NCBI GenBank assembly: GCA_003255065.1
Contig: QAOA01006727.1
Coordinates: 221,750-285,749 of the forward strand
Direction: 5' to 3'
DNA from: Cercis canadensis
Taxonomy: Eukaryota > Streptophyta > Magnoliopsida > Fabales > Fabaceae
Length of the DNA stretch: 64,000 nucleotides
A model generated the notes under the pieces. The model worked only from the letters and a program-made list of their open reading frames with translations, did not search any database and was not told where the DNA came from. The position numbers and the translations under genes are program-made. Positions 33,383 through 44,379 of the stretch are shown here, one piece after another (position 1 is the stretch's first letter; every line of letters begins with the position of its first letter).

Positions 33383-33400
33383 TGGTATCAGAGCTCATGG
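33383..33400 (+). promoter_or_regulatory. Intact tRNA-Met primer binding site, copy F
   Basis: TGGTATCAGAGCTCATGG lies two bases after the LTR and is complementary to the initiator tRNA-Met 3' end. It is the best preserved primer site of this family in the window and fixes the family's primer type. Confidence 0.9.
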
Positions 33401-34301
33401 TTCTAATCAAGGTTTGATTATCCATTTTAAATTCTAATTTTTTTTTTCATTTTTCATATGTCTTTGTTGTTCTAGTGTTGTTCTTCATAGTTTATTCTTG
33501 TTCTTGCCTTTGATTTGCTTAAAAGAATTTATGGGTAACTTTTCCATTAATTCTATCTGGGCAATTTTTGTGGTTTTTCCATGCTAGAAGCAATTTCTGG
33601 GCTATTAAACTCTTTAGATCATCAATTGAACTTGTATGGAGCATGATTAAAATTGTTGAATAAAAAAAAAGAAAAATTATGGGTAAAGTATGAACACTCA
33701 AAGTGCTCTTGTGAAAAATACCTAAAAATTTGTATAAAAACAATTTCTAGATTAGTGCAAAATCATGAAATTATATGCCCATTGCAATGTTAATGCTTCA
33801 TGAGATGACTCTTGAGTTGGATTTGTCTTAGTTTGCTCAAATTGTGTTAGAATTTGTTGGATAAACTTGGAGATTAGAAAATTCTGTTGCATTGTGGAAA
33901 TTTTAATTCCTAAGTGCCCTAGTAATTGGATTTCTTCTTGTTTGTGTATATTGTTCGGTGTTGAGTTCAAATTGTCTTGTTCTTGCACTTTGATTTGTTC
34001 ATTTGTTTTTGTGCTATTCAAATTCCTTGAATCCTTTGATGCTAGTGTCATGCTTTCCATTATTGTGGTGAGTGATTTGCTGTGAAGATTGTCACAAAAG
34101 ACTGTGCTCTTGGTTTGTCTATTAGTTCAATAAAGAACTAAAGAAACAGAATTAAGAGTGGAAAAAGATAAAAGTGTGAGACCATTAGTGGGTAAGAGCT
34201 ATTAATGAGTCAAACACGAGTGTGTGTGACATTGTTGGAGAGCCAACATAAGAGGGAGTGGTGAGGTTATTTTGTTAACAACTTTTTCAGGTTTTGAAAA
34301 C
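33401..34301 (+). other. Leader of copy F
   Basis: AT-rich leader up to the gag ATG. It is the most complete leader of the family here, about 900 bp. Antisense frames at 33519-34060 are shadows. Confidence 0.75.
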
Positions 34302-35415
34302 ATGGATAGAGAAAATGAAGCGGGAAACCAAAATTTTACACTTTGTACCATGCAATAGTAATTTGAGAGAATAAACATGAGGTTTGATGAGTTGCATGAT
34401 AGGATGGGTAAGTATGAAAAATGATCTACAAATGAGGTAGTCACCTATAGCTCCCGAAGCAAGGAGGAGGAATAGGAGGGATGCTGAGGAGAATGAACAA
34501 GGAAGTGGACATAGTGATTCCAAAGTCCAAGGTAATTTTACTAGACACCATAGAAGAGAGAGAAGAGCAAGACATGCCTATTTTGACCGTGATGTGGGTG
34601 ACCAAAGCACCTCCGAGGACCACAATCGGTATGCTAGACATAATTGAAGAGAAATGAGGAAAATATATATAGATCATAACTTGGGAAACATTAAAATGAA
34701 AATTTCGTCTTTCCAAGGTAAACATGATCCAGAGACTTACTTGGAGTAGGAGAAGAACGTGAAATTAGTGTTTGAGTGCCACAACTACTCTAAGGAGAAG
34801 GTTAAAATAGTAGCTATTGAGTTTACCGACTAGTCTATCAAATGATGGGATCAACTAGTCCTAAACAAGAGGCGGAATCGTGAGAGATCTATTGAGTCAT
34901 GGGAAGAAGTGAAAGTCATTACGAGAAAGAGATTCATTCCTAGTCATTATTATAGAGAATTGTACCAAAAGTTACAAGGCCTTACACAAGGTTCCAAGAG
35001 TGTGGAAGATTTTCATAAGGAGATAAAGGTCGCCATAATTAGAGTGAATATAGAGGAGGATATGGAAGCTACTATGACTAGGTTTCTACATGGCTTGAAT
35101 AGGGACATTAGCAATGTGGTTGAGCTTCAACATTGTCTTGAGTTAGAAGACATGGTCCACATTGCCATAAAGGTGGAGAAACAACTAAAGAGGAAAGGTT
35201 TCTCAAGGTACAATTCGTGTTCATCATCTCCATGGAAACTGAATGGGAACAAGGGAGATAAGGAAGTTTCTAAGTTTAGAGCCGAGACATCCGAGGCTCC
35301 AAGAGAAGGAGATGACTAAACTAGAGGTAAACCATAATCCTAACCCTCTAGAAATATGAATATTAAATGCTTTAAATGCTTAGGAAAGGGACATATTGCT
35401 TCTTAACGTCCAAAT
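34302..35415 (+). pseudogene. gag: gag pseudogene, CRM-like copy F
   Basis: Starts MDRENEAGNQNF at 34302, with stops near 34350 and a frameshift near 34420. The core is open at 34909-35319 (KRFIPSHYYRELYQKLQGLTQ, FLHGLNRDISNVVELQ, VEKQLKRKGFSRYNS). The zinc knuckle CFKCLGKGHIAS is intact up to a stop before the last Cys near 35404. A stop replaces Gln or Trp at several points, as expected for C-to-T decay. Confidence 0.87.
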
Positions 35416-35985
35416 AAAATAGTGATGATTTTAAAAGATGATAGATATATTGAAACTGAGGTTGAGTCTAGTAATGACTCTATGCCATCTTTAAAGGATG
35501 ATAGTGATGATAAGGAGTATGCCAATGATGGTGAGCTACTTAATGTTAGGAGATCTCTTAATGCACATGTGAAAGGGCATGATGAGGCTCAAAGAGAGAA
35601 TATTTTTCACACTACATGCCATGTTAATGGGAAAGTGTGTAGTATGATTGTAGATGGAGAAAGTTGTGTGAATATAACTAGTACTACTCTTGTGGATAAG
35701 TTGAATTTGCCAACCTTGAAGCACCATAAACCCTATAAGCTACAATGGCTTAATGATAGTAGAGAGATCAAGGAAGAAAAACAAGTTTTAGTGTCTTTTA
35801 CCATAGGGAAGTATAGGGATGAGGTGATGTTGTGCCAATGCAAGTGAGTCATTTGTTGCTTGGTCGGCCTTGGCAATATGTTTGAAAGGTGACCCATAAT
35901 GGCTACTCAAACTATTACTCTTTTGTGCTAAACAAGCAACTAATTACTCTTTTCCTTATGACACCAACACAAGTCTTAGTAAGTG
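35416..35985 (+). pseudogene. Protease pseudogene, copy F
   Basis: Open at 35422-35847 with NIFHTTCHVNGKV and the protease motif IVDGESC, where Glu replaces the second Gly. A frameshift near 35830 precedes LLGRPWQYV near 35870. It ends in a shortened linker (VSVSDVKRYLFN near 35975-36013) that normally stands just before RT; the element then breaks off. Confidence 0.8.
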
Positions 35986-36235
35986 TTAGTGATGTGAAGA
36001 GATATCTTTTCAACTCTAACTTTGGCTACACAAGTCTTTCCAACTCTAACTTTGGAACACGATTCAATGCATCAACATTGATCATTTTATGCCATTAGAC
36101 TTGCTTCAAAATTGTTCAAGTCAGGTTGAAACCAAAGATAACTCTATACTCCAAGCTCGTCCTTTTGGGTTTTTCATTCCCCAAACTAAATTCTTTTGAA
36201 CTCTAACTTTGAGACATGTTTTAATTCATCATCCG
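35986..36235. other. Junction sequence between copies F and D
   Basis: About 250 bp that match neither copy clearly. It carries three spaced copies of a CAACTCTAACTTTGG-like string (about 36010, 36040 and 36192). It could be filler from a double-strand break or a remnant of an unrecognised element. No gene is seen. Confidence 0.45.
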
Positions 36236-37225
36236 AAATCCTTCTTGATTTTTGCTTTGAATTGCTTAGAAATTTTTTTGGGTAACTTTTCTTGAAATTC
36301 CCATTGAGTCCCTGGTAATTGCCATTAAACCCTTGTTTGGCATATTTTTATTTCATTTCTTTTGGATTATGTTGTTTATTCCTCCTGTTATGAGAGATTC
36401 TGAGCTGCTTTCTATCTAGTTAATGATTTGAGATTGAATGAATCAATAGTTTAAAAAAAATTATGGGCAAGATTGATGAACATTCAAAGTGTTCCTGAGT
36501 GCTCTTGAGCAAATTTTCAAAAAAAATCATACAAAAAAAAATTGTTGGATTTTATCAAAAGAGTGAAATGATTGTTTCTTAAAGTTGTTTCTTGCTCATT
36601 GTGGTCTTGATTTAGATTTCTTCATTTTTTGCTCAAAATTGTGTTAAAAATGATTGGAACAAAACCAGAATTTGGGAGCAAGGACGCCACAGTGCCTAGG
36701 GTCGGATGCTGCAGCGCTTGAAAGGCAGGAACCTTAGCGCAGTAGCACCCTAGTCTAGCGCCACAACCCCTATCTAATTTTCTATTTTTTTCGCTTTTGT
36801 GTCTTGTTGATTACTGACTTTTAAAATTTCTTAATTGTTTTCTTGTTTATAATCTTATTTGGTATTGATTGTCATTGTTCTTGTTCCTAATTGCTAAATT
36901 TTGATTCCTTGACTCTTCATTTTGCTTGTTGTGCTGAGCTATTTCTTGAAAGTTCTTTATGCTTGTGTCATGCTTGTTCTTTCTATGTGTGAGTGATTTG
37001 ATGTGGATGTTTGTCACATTGACCTAAGTTCTTGATTTGCTCATTAGTTCTACAAAGAACTAAGGAAGGAAAGTAAGAGTGGAAAAAGACAAGAGTTTGT
37101 GAATGCATTAGAGGGTAAAAGCCAACTACTGTGCCTAGACACGAGTGTGGGTGACATTCTTGAGTGCAAATACGTGAGGAATTGGTGAGGTTTCTTGCTA
37201 ACACTTTTTACAAGTTTAAGACACC
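36236..37225 (+). other. Leader of CRM-like copy D (5' LTR missing)
   Basis: It matches the family leader from the GCTTAGAAATTTTTTT segment onward; the LTR and primer site are absent. It has a GCGCC-rich insert at about 36667-36775, a kind of block otherwise seen only in the LTRs. No gene is seen. Confidence 0.7.
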
Positions 37226-38400
37226 GGGGATAGAGAGAGTGAGGCTAAAAGTCAAACCTTTGCACTTCGTGCCATGTAACAACAATTCGAGAGGATCAAT
37301 ATGAGATTTGATGAGTTGCTTGACCGCATAGGGAGGTATGAGGAAGATTTACATGGAAGACGACCACCTTCAGTTTCCTAAGCAAGGAGGAGGAATAGGA
37401 GAGTTGTTGATGATAAAGAAGAAGGAAGTGGACATAATGATTTTGAGGTCCAAGGAGACTATGACAGACACAATAGATGAGGAAGAAGGACAATAGACGC
37501 TTATGAAGGCTAGGATGTGAGTTAACAAAGCAATGCCGGAGACCCATATAAGTTTGATAAACGTGACCAGAGGGAAAGAAGGGCAAGACAACATCAAATA
37601 GACTGAGATTTAAGTGGAATCAAAATGAGGATTCCAACCTTTCAAGGAAAGAACGATTCAGAAGCCTACTTGAATTTGGAGAAAAATGTGAAGCATGTAT
37701 TCAATTGCCATCACTATTCAAATAAAAAGAAAGTGAAGCTTGCAGTAGTTGAGTTCACAAATTACGCCATCATTTGGTGGGACCAACTTGTGCTAAATAG
37801 GAGGAGAAACTATATGAGACACATTGCTTTATGGGATGATATGAAGGCTATCATGCGAAAGAAGTTTATCCCAAGTCATTATTACTGGGACCTTTTTCAA
37901 AAGCTACAAGGGTTGACTCAAGGTTCTAAAAGTGTAGAACACTACCACAAGGAGATGGAAGTTGTTATGATAAGAGCCGACATAGAGGAAGATCGCGAGG
38001 CTACCATGACAAGGTTCCTACATGGGTTGAATAGAGATATAGCTAATGTGGTGGAACTACAACATTATGTGGAGTTAGAGTATATGTTGCATGTGGCTAT
38101 GAAAATAGACAAACAATTGAAGAGGAAGGGTTCCTCAAGGTTCACTTCTAGTTCTAGCAAGTTTAACTCAAGTCCATCTTCTTAATGGAAATCGACTAGG
38201 AACAAGGATGAGAAGGTGAATACTAAGCCTAAGACTGAGCCCTTCAAATCACACAAGGATGTAGGCAACAATTCCAAAGACAAAGCTGAAGCACAACCTT
38301 CAAGGAGTAGAGACATCAACTGCTTCAAGTGTTTAGGAAGGGGTACATTGCTGCCCAATGCCTAAACTAGAGGGTAATGATTCTGAAGGGAGAAGGCGAA
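37226..38400 (+). pseudogene. gag: gag pseudogene, CRM-like copy D
   Basis: The start codon is lost (GGG in place of ATG before DRESEAKSQTF). The core is open for 186 codons at 37625-38185: MRIPTFQGKNDSEAYL, VEFTNYAIIWWDQLVLNRRR, KKFIPSHYYWDLFQKLQ, FLHGLNRDIANVVELQHY. The zinc knuckle starts CFKCLGRG near 38322, and a one-base loss then shifts the frame. It is upstream of the only other gag-pol in the window that once had all pol domains. Confidence 0.88.
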
Positions 38401-39190
38401 GTGGAAACCAAAGATGAGTTGGAAGAATAGTCCATGCCACTTCTAGAAGAAGATGATGAAGACATTGAGTATCCGGTGGAAAGAGATTTGCTTGTAATAA
38501 GGAGAGCTCTTAGTGCTCAAGCTAAGGAGGAAGAAAAGCTCCAAAGGGACAACATCTTTCACACAAGGTGCCATGTCAATAGTAAGGTTTGTAGTATGAT
38601 CACTGATGGTGGTAGTTGCACAACTGTAGCTAGCACTACCTTAGCGGATAAACTAAACCTACCCACCATAAAGCATCATATACTCTATAAATTGCAATAG
38701 TTGAATGATTGTGGAGAAGTTAGGGTAACTTGGCAATTATTAGTCTCTTTTGTTATTGGTAAGTACAAGAATGAATTTTTATGTGATGTTGTACTAATGC
38801 ATACAGGACATATACTATTAGGGAGGCCTTGACAATTTGATACGCGTGTTACTCATGATGGATACACAAATAGGTATTCTTTTACCATACCTATTACCCT
38901 TGTTCCTTTATCCTCAAAGCAGGTTTTTCTAGATCAAGAAAGGTTAAAGAAATAAGGTGATAGATCAAAAAAGGTTGAGAAATTGAAAGAAAAAAGAGGT
39001 AGAGAGTACAAAAAAGGCCGCAAACCCAAGTGAAAAGAGATGAGAAAGGCCAAGAGAAAGAGAGCCTTAAGAGAAAGGAGAGGCAACACTTGAGTATTTA
39101 TGCAAAAGGGAGCGATGTGAAGAGACCTTATTTTGCAAAGTATCTCGTGTTTGTACTTTTGTACAAGGAAGGTTGTCTTAGTTCTAACAC
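38401..39190 (+). pseudogene. Protease and linker pseudogene, copy D
   Basis: Open at 38434-38700, including NIFHTRCHVNSKV and the protease motif MITDGGSC, where the active-site Asp-Gly-Gly is kept. A TAG replaces Trp before LNDCGEV. LLGRP near 38820 is followed by a stop. The linker to RT is Lys/Glu-rich and open again from 39030. Confidence 0.83.
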
Positions 39191-40075
39191 CCTAGACCCT
39201 TCTTTGCCTAGTGGTGTTGTGTCTCTTTTACAGGAATTTGAGGACATTTTCCTGGATTATGGTCCAAGTGAATTGCCTCCAATGTGTGGGATTGAGCATC
39301 AAATTGACTTCATTTTCTGAGCTGTCATTCCCAATAGGGCAGCTTATAGGAGCAACCCAGAAGAGACCAAGGAGCTTCAAAGGCAAGTGGGAGAACTTAT
39401 GACCAAAGGTCATGTGAGGGAGAGCATGAGTCCATGCATAGTGCCGGTGCTTCTAGTTCCTAAAAAGGATGGAACTTAGCAAATGTTTGTTGATTGTCGA
39501 GCTGTCAACAAAATCACTGTAAAGTATCGTCATCCTATTCCTAGGCTAGATGATATGTTAGATGAATTACATGGTTCTTATTTGTTCTCTAAGATAGATC
39601 TTAAGAGTGAATACCATCAAATTAGGATGAAAGAATGAGATGAATGAAAAACCTCTTTTAAAACTAAATATGATTTATATGAATGGTTAGTTATGTCTTT
39701 TGGTTTGACTAAAGCCCCTAGCACTTTTATGAGATTGATGAACCATGTTTTACGAGCTTTCATTGGTCGGTTTGTTGTTGTCTACTTTAATGATATCTTG
39801 ATCTATAGTAAGGACTTGAATGAACACCTTAGTCATTTGCATGATGTGCTAAGTGCATTAAGAAAAGAGAAATTGTATGCTAACTTGAAGAAATGTTCCT
39901 TTTGCACTAGTCAAGTTATGTTTCTTAGGTATATTGTGAGTGCTAAAGGAATAAAGGTTGATGAAGAAAAAGTGAAGGTTATAAAAGCCAACGCCTAAGA
40001 GTGTTAGTGAAATGAGAAGTTTTCATGGGTTGACTAGTTTATATAGGAGATTTGTAAAGGATTTTAGCACCTTAG
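39191..40075 (+). pseudogene. Reverse transcriptase pseudogene, copy D
   Basis: The RT N-terminus EFEDIFLDYGPSELPPMCGIEHQIDF ends in a stop at 39318. RT then continues ([44 protein letters not shown]). At 39693-39998 it is open with [23 protein letters not shown] and the catalytic box YFNDIL, in which the first Asp of the usual YFDD is Asn. A frameshift follows near 39995, then [25 protein letters not shown]. The catalytic change alone would abolish RT activity. Confidence 0.88.
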
Positions 40076-40671
40076 CCGCACCTTTAACTGAAGTTGTTAA
40101 GAAAAATGTAGGGTTTAAATAAGGAGAGAAACAAGAAAAGGCCTTTAATCTCATTAAGGAGAAATTAGTTAGTACACTTTTGCTTGTTTTGCCTGACTTC
40201 TCTAAAGCTTTTGAGATTAAGTGTGATGCCTCAGGTATTGGCATTGGAGCTGTGTTGATGCAAAAAGTGCGACCTCTTGTATATTTCAGTGAAAAGCTTG
40301 GAGGAGCCACCTTGAACTACCCCACCTACGACAAGGAGATGTACGCTTTGGTGAGGGCTTTAGAAACTTGGCAGCACTACCAACTTCCAAAGGAGTTTGT
40401 GTTTCATACCGATCATGAGTCCTTGAAACATTTGAGAGGGCATGGCAAGTTACACAAGCGGCACACTAAATGGGTTGAGTTTATTGAACCTTTTCTTTAC
40501 ACAATCAAATACAAGAAAGGTAAGAAAAATGTGGTTGCCGATGCTTTATCACGAAGGTATACTCTTCTCTCTACTCTTGATGTCAAGTTGTTATGATCTG
40601 AATTTGTTAAGGGATTATATCATGATGACCATAATTCTCTACTATTTTTATTGCTTGTGAAAATGATACAT
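40076..40671 (+). pseudogene. RNase H and integrase start, copy D
   Basis: A well-preserved open stretch of 138 codons at 40180-40596: [100 protein letters not shown]. After a stop it enters the integrase N-terminus (EFVKGLYHDDHN) and is interrupted at 40671 by Athila-2. The reading resumes at 54569. Confidence 0.9.
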
Positions 40672-41768
40672 TGATAAATATAATTTTTATATATTAGTTA
40701 ACCCTAATTTTTAGTCTCTAAAACCTCTTTTGTGTTGAATTGATTGAGCTTGGCCTTATTTTATAAGTTTGGGTTCCAATTGGGCTTAATTGTATTTTTC
40801 AGCATTGTTGGGAATTTTACACTGTTCTGTATTTTAGGTGTAACTTGAGTTCTGGACATCTAATAATCATTAATCTTACCTTGTAGGAAATCTGAGAGAA
40901 ATCTCTACAACTTTGATTCAAAGCTCCAAGGCTGATTCAAGTGTCCAGTGGGTCATATTTAACATGGAAGTTAGAACAGAGATGCTATCACTGGATCTTG
41001 AACCGTATAAAGAGATTAGGCCATAAATTGGACTGTAGGTGGCTTATGCACCCGAAACTGCTGCCATTGGACCACTGAAACATAAATATTCAACTCTTAT
41101 GAAGACCACTTATCCAAAATGTCGCGTTTTGATGGTGTTAGGACCCTTTGAAATTCGCTTCTTAGTCTAGAGAGCTGTTAAGAGTAAATTGGGTCTAACT
41201 CTCTCATTCTAAGCCCGATTAAGGTAAATTTGATGTCCAATTAAAGCTAAGAGAAAGAGGATTAATTCTAACCTATGGGAAGTTTTGGAATTTAGATTTT
41301 TTATATGGTTACAAGTACTGTGAGCAGTAGTATGTAGGTTGGAATTCCATTCTGAGCAGTTTTCTTTCCCTCTCTTCTTTTTGGAGTTTTTCTTTGCCTT
41401 TTCTGTAATGAATTCTTCGTTCTTGTTCATGGAGGCTAGTCCTTTAATCAATTCAAGTTTTGACTATCTTGATGTTTAATTCTGAGATTCTATTTTTAAT
41501 TGTCTGCATTCAGTTATTAATCATATTTCTTTCATTCCTTTTGTTCAATTCTGATTGAGTTGCTTACTTCGGTTGGAATGTTCATGTGATAATTGCTTAA
41601 TTTCATATGTTATAGGAGGATTTCAAAGATTAAACAATGTTTCAAAGGTGTTTGATGAATTGTTTAGCTTGGTTGGATTCTGGTTTTTAGGTCAATTTGG
41701 AATTAGATGGATGCTTAATTTGTTTAATCTTAATTGACCAAATTTTGGATGTTTATCCAGTAGAGGAT
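40672..41768 (+). repeat. Athila-2 5' LTR, first part
   Basis: Starts TGATAAATATAATTTT. It is interrupted after GTAGAGGAT at 41768; the second part is 43646-43957. Matching to the intact 3' LTR (53150-54568) shows the uninterrupted site (GTAGAGGATCTATGG). The LTR is related to, but clearly distinct from, the Athila-1 LTR. Confidence 0.9.
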
Positions 41769-43640
41769 TGATAAACACACTTTTTATACAATAGTTATCC
41801 CTTATATTTAGTCTTTTAAACCTCTTTTGGGCTGAATTGAGTAGACTTGAACCTCATTTGATGACTTTGGATCCATTTGTGCCTAATTGCAATTTCTAAC
41901 AATACTGAGCATTTTATGCTGTCTATGTGTTTTGTGCATATCTTGAGTTTTGCATGTCTAAAAATTTCGAGTCTTACCTCGTAGGAAAGATGAGAGAATT
42001 ATCTACAACTCTCATTCAGGGCTGCAAAGCCAATTCGGACGTCCAGAAGGTCATATACAGCCTGGAACTAGAGAAGACATGTTGGCGCAGGATCCTAACC
42101 TACATGCAGTGTTTGGGCCATAACGTGAGCAGTAAATGTCATATGGACATGAAACTGGCACCATTAGAAACTAACAGACAGAGCTTCAATTGTTATGAAA
42201 ACCGGTTAACCAGATTCTATATTGAATATGGTCTTATTTGCTATCGAAGTTGGCTGATGGTTCCAAAAACCTATTGGCATTTAAATGGGCCTAACTTCCT
42301 CATGACAAGTCCAAATGAGCCCAAACCAAAGCCCAATTAAAGCTAAGGCCCATGGGAACAAGTGTGCCCTAAGGGCAATTTGGGTGTGCATGTAATTTTG
42401 GAGGTCTATATCTTCAGAAAGGGGCAGCCGAAAATGAGAATCAAGTCATTTAGATATTTTAGACAGCTTTTGAACTTTCCTTAGTCTTTAAGTTTTCTCT
42501 CTAGATATTTTGTAAGAACTTGGCTTCTCTTATTCATGGAGGGCTAATTCATCAAATCAATCCAAGTTTTGGTTGTTCTGATTATTGATTTTGAGATTAT
42601 GTGTTGTTGTTATTCATTTAGTTGTTAATCAAGTTCTTTCAATCCTCTGAAATATTCTGTTTGAATTGCTTAATTCGGATTTGGATTTTCATATTCTGTT
42701 TGCATGTGATAAAAGATGATTGTATGGTTAATTAATGGTTCTAAGCTTGGACGGATTAATTACCTTGGCTGGATTCTGGACTTAGGTTAAAACTGGACTT
42801 GAATGTTTGCTTAATTCATTTAGTCTCCTGTTGAACCGAATTCTGGTTGCTTAACCAGTGGACATCCATAGAACATTGAGAGGCTTATTGATATGTTTTA
42901 AAGGCCAAGAACATGGTTAATAATTAAATGGATCCTTGGAAATTTAGGATGGATTAAAATCAAAATCAGTTAAGACTTGGATTGGTTGTTTTCCCTAAAG
43001 CTTACCACTTTCAATTAATTTCTGTTAAACACTTGAACAAACAAAACTCCCATGTTGATATGTTCTTAAAATTGATTCACTAAATAGAACAATCCTTAAG
43101 TTCGACTTAGGGCTGCCTTATGCTACAAGTAGCTTAGGTAACCGACCTTAAACTTTTGATTTGATGAGCTGCCGAGGCTCCTCAAATTAGTTAAAGTTTA
43201 AGGTCGGTTACCTAAGCTACTTGTAGCATAAGGCAGCCCTAAGTCGAACCTAAGGATTGTTCTATTTAGTGAATCAATTTTAAGAACATATCAACAGGGT
43301 TTTGTTTGTTCAAGTGTTTAACAGAAATTAATTGAAAGTGGTAACCCTAAAAGAAAACAACCAATCCAAGCCTTAACTGATTCTGATTTTAATCCATCCT
43401 TGATTTCTAATGATCCATTCAATTATTAACCATGTTCTTGGCCTTTAGAAAATATCAAGAAGCCTCTCAATCTTCTATGGATGTCCACTGGTTAAGCAAC
43501 CAAAATTCGGATTCAACTAAGACTAAATGAATTAAGTAAACATTCAAGTCCAGTTTTACCTAAGTCCATGATCCAGCCAAGGTAATTAATCCATACAAAA
43601 GCTCAGAAACATTAATTAACCATACAATCCTCTTTAATCA
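41769..43640. mobile_element. Inverted pair of Athila LTRs (palindrome) with one TSD
   Basis: 1872 bp flanked by the 5-bp duplication AGGAT (41764-41768 and 43641-43645). The left arm is a plus-oriented LTR from TGATAAACACAC (41769) to about 43155, lacking only its last few dozen bases. After an 8-base spacer the right arm is a minus-oriented LTR starting TGATGAGCTGCC (43164) and stopping inside the LTR at CTTTAATCA (43640). The arms are near-identical close to the centre but differ further out, for example near 42740 against 43600. No primer site or internal sequence is present. An open frame at 41927-42340 is ordinary LTR sequence. Confidence 0.82.
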
Positions 43641-43645
43641 AGGAT

Positions 43646-43957
43646 CCATGAATCATCTTGATGTTATCTAAGGCTGAAAATTAGGTTAGTGATTGAATGA
43701 ATCCACTATAATCAAGGATAAATTAAAATCAAGATTGGTTAATTCCTTGGATTAGTTGTTTTCTTAATTCGGTTTACCTACTTTTAATTGCTTCTTGTTG
43801 ATTATTTCTGGAAAACCTTCCCCCTGTTCGTTAACTTCCTAATTTGATTCCGTAATTAGATTGATCCAAGGGCTCGACTCGGTGTTACCTTATACTATAA
43901 GTAGTTTTGGTGAATCGGATATAAATAGATTTAATTTGATAGCCTCAGTAGTTATCA
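43646..43957 (+). repeat. Athila-2 5' LTR, second part
   Basis: Continues the LTR after the inverted-pair insertion and ends GCCTCAGTAGTTATCA, directly before the primer site. With 40672-41768 the LTR totals about 1409 bp. Confidence 0.88.
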
Positions 43958-43962
43958 AATTT

Positions 43963-43980
43963 TGGCGCCATTTTCGGGGA
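43963..43980 (+). promoter_or_regulatory. Athila-2 primer binding site (degenerate tRNA-Asp type)
   Basis: TGGCGCCATTTTCGGGGA, five bases after the LTR, differs at a few positions from the TGGCGCCGTTGCCGGGGA of Athila-1. Confidence 0.88.
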
Positions 43981-44379
43981 TCATTCTAATTTTGATCAAT
44001 CTTATTAGGAGTATACTTGGCTACTAACCCTTCATTAACCCCTTTTGTTGCTCTATCTTGGTGGTTTCAGACCAACTTCCAGAAAATTTGGTATGGACAA
44101 ATGTGTTAATAATGACTTGAAACTTGGTCAATTAAAGGAAAATGACCTAACAATCATAACTTACTGCTATGTTGTGAGCACCACCATGTTTTGGCCAAAT
44201 TCAGCTATTTTGACCACTTTTTCATTTTTTTGAAGATTATTTCTTTTATTTCTGAGTTGCATTTTGTCCTTAAAATATTTAAATTCTTTAACTAGCCTTA
44301 TTTTTTTTTGTGTTTTTGCTTCCGTAATGTATTTTTGTGTGTGTTTCTATTTTTGTTTTTTTGTTTTTTTCTTCTATGC
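43981..44379 (+). other. Athila-2 leader
   Basis: T-rich untranslated leader before gag. No gene is supported. Confidence 0.7.
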
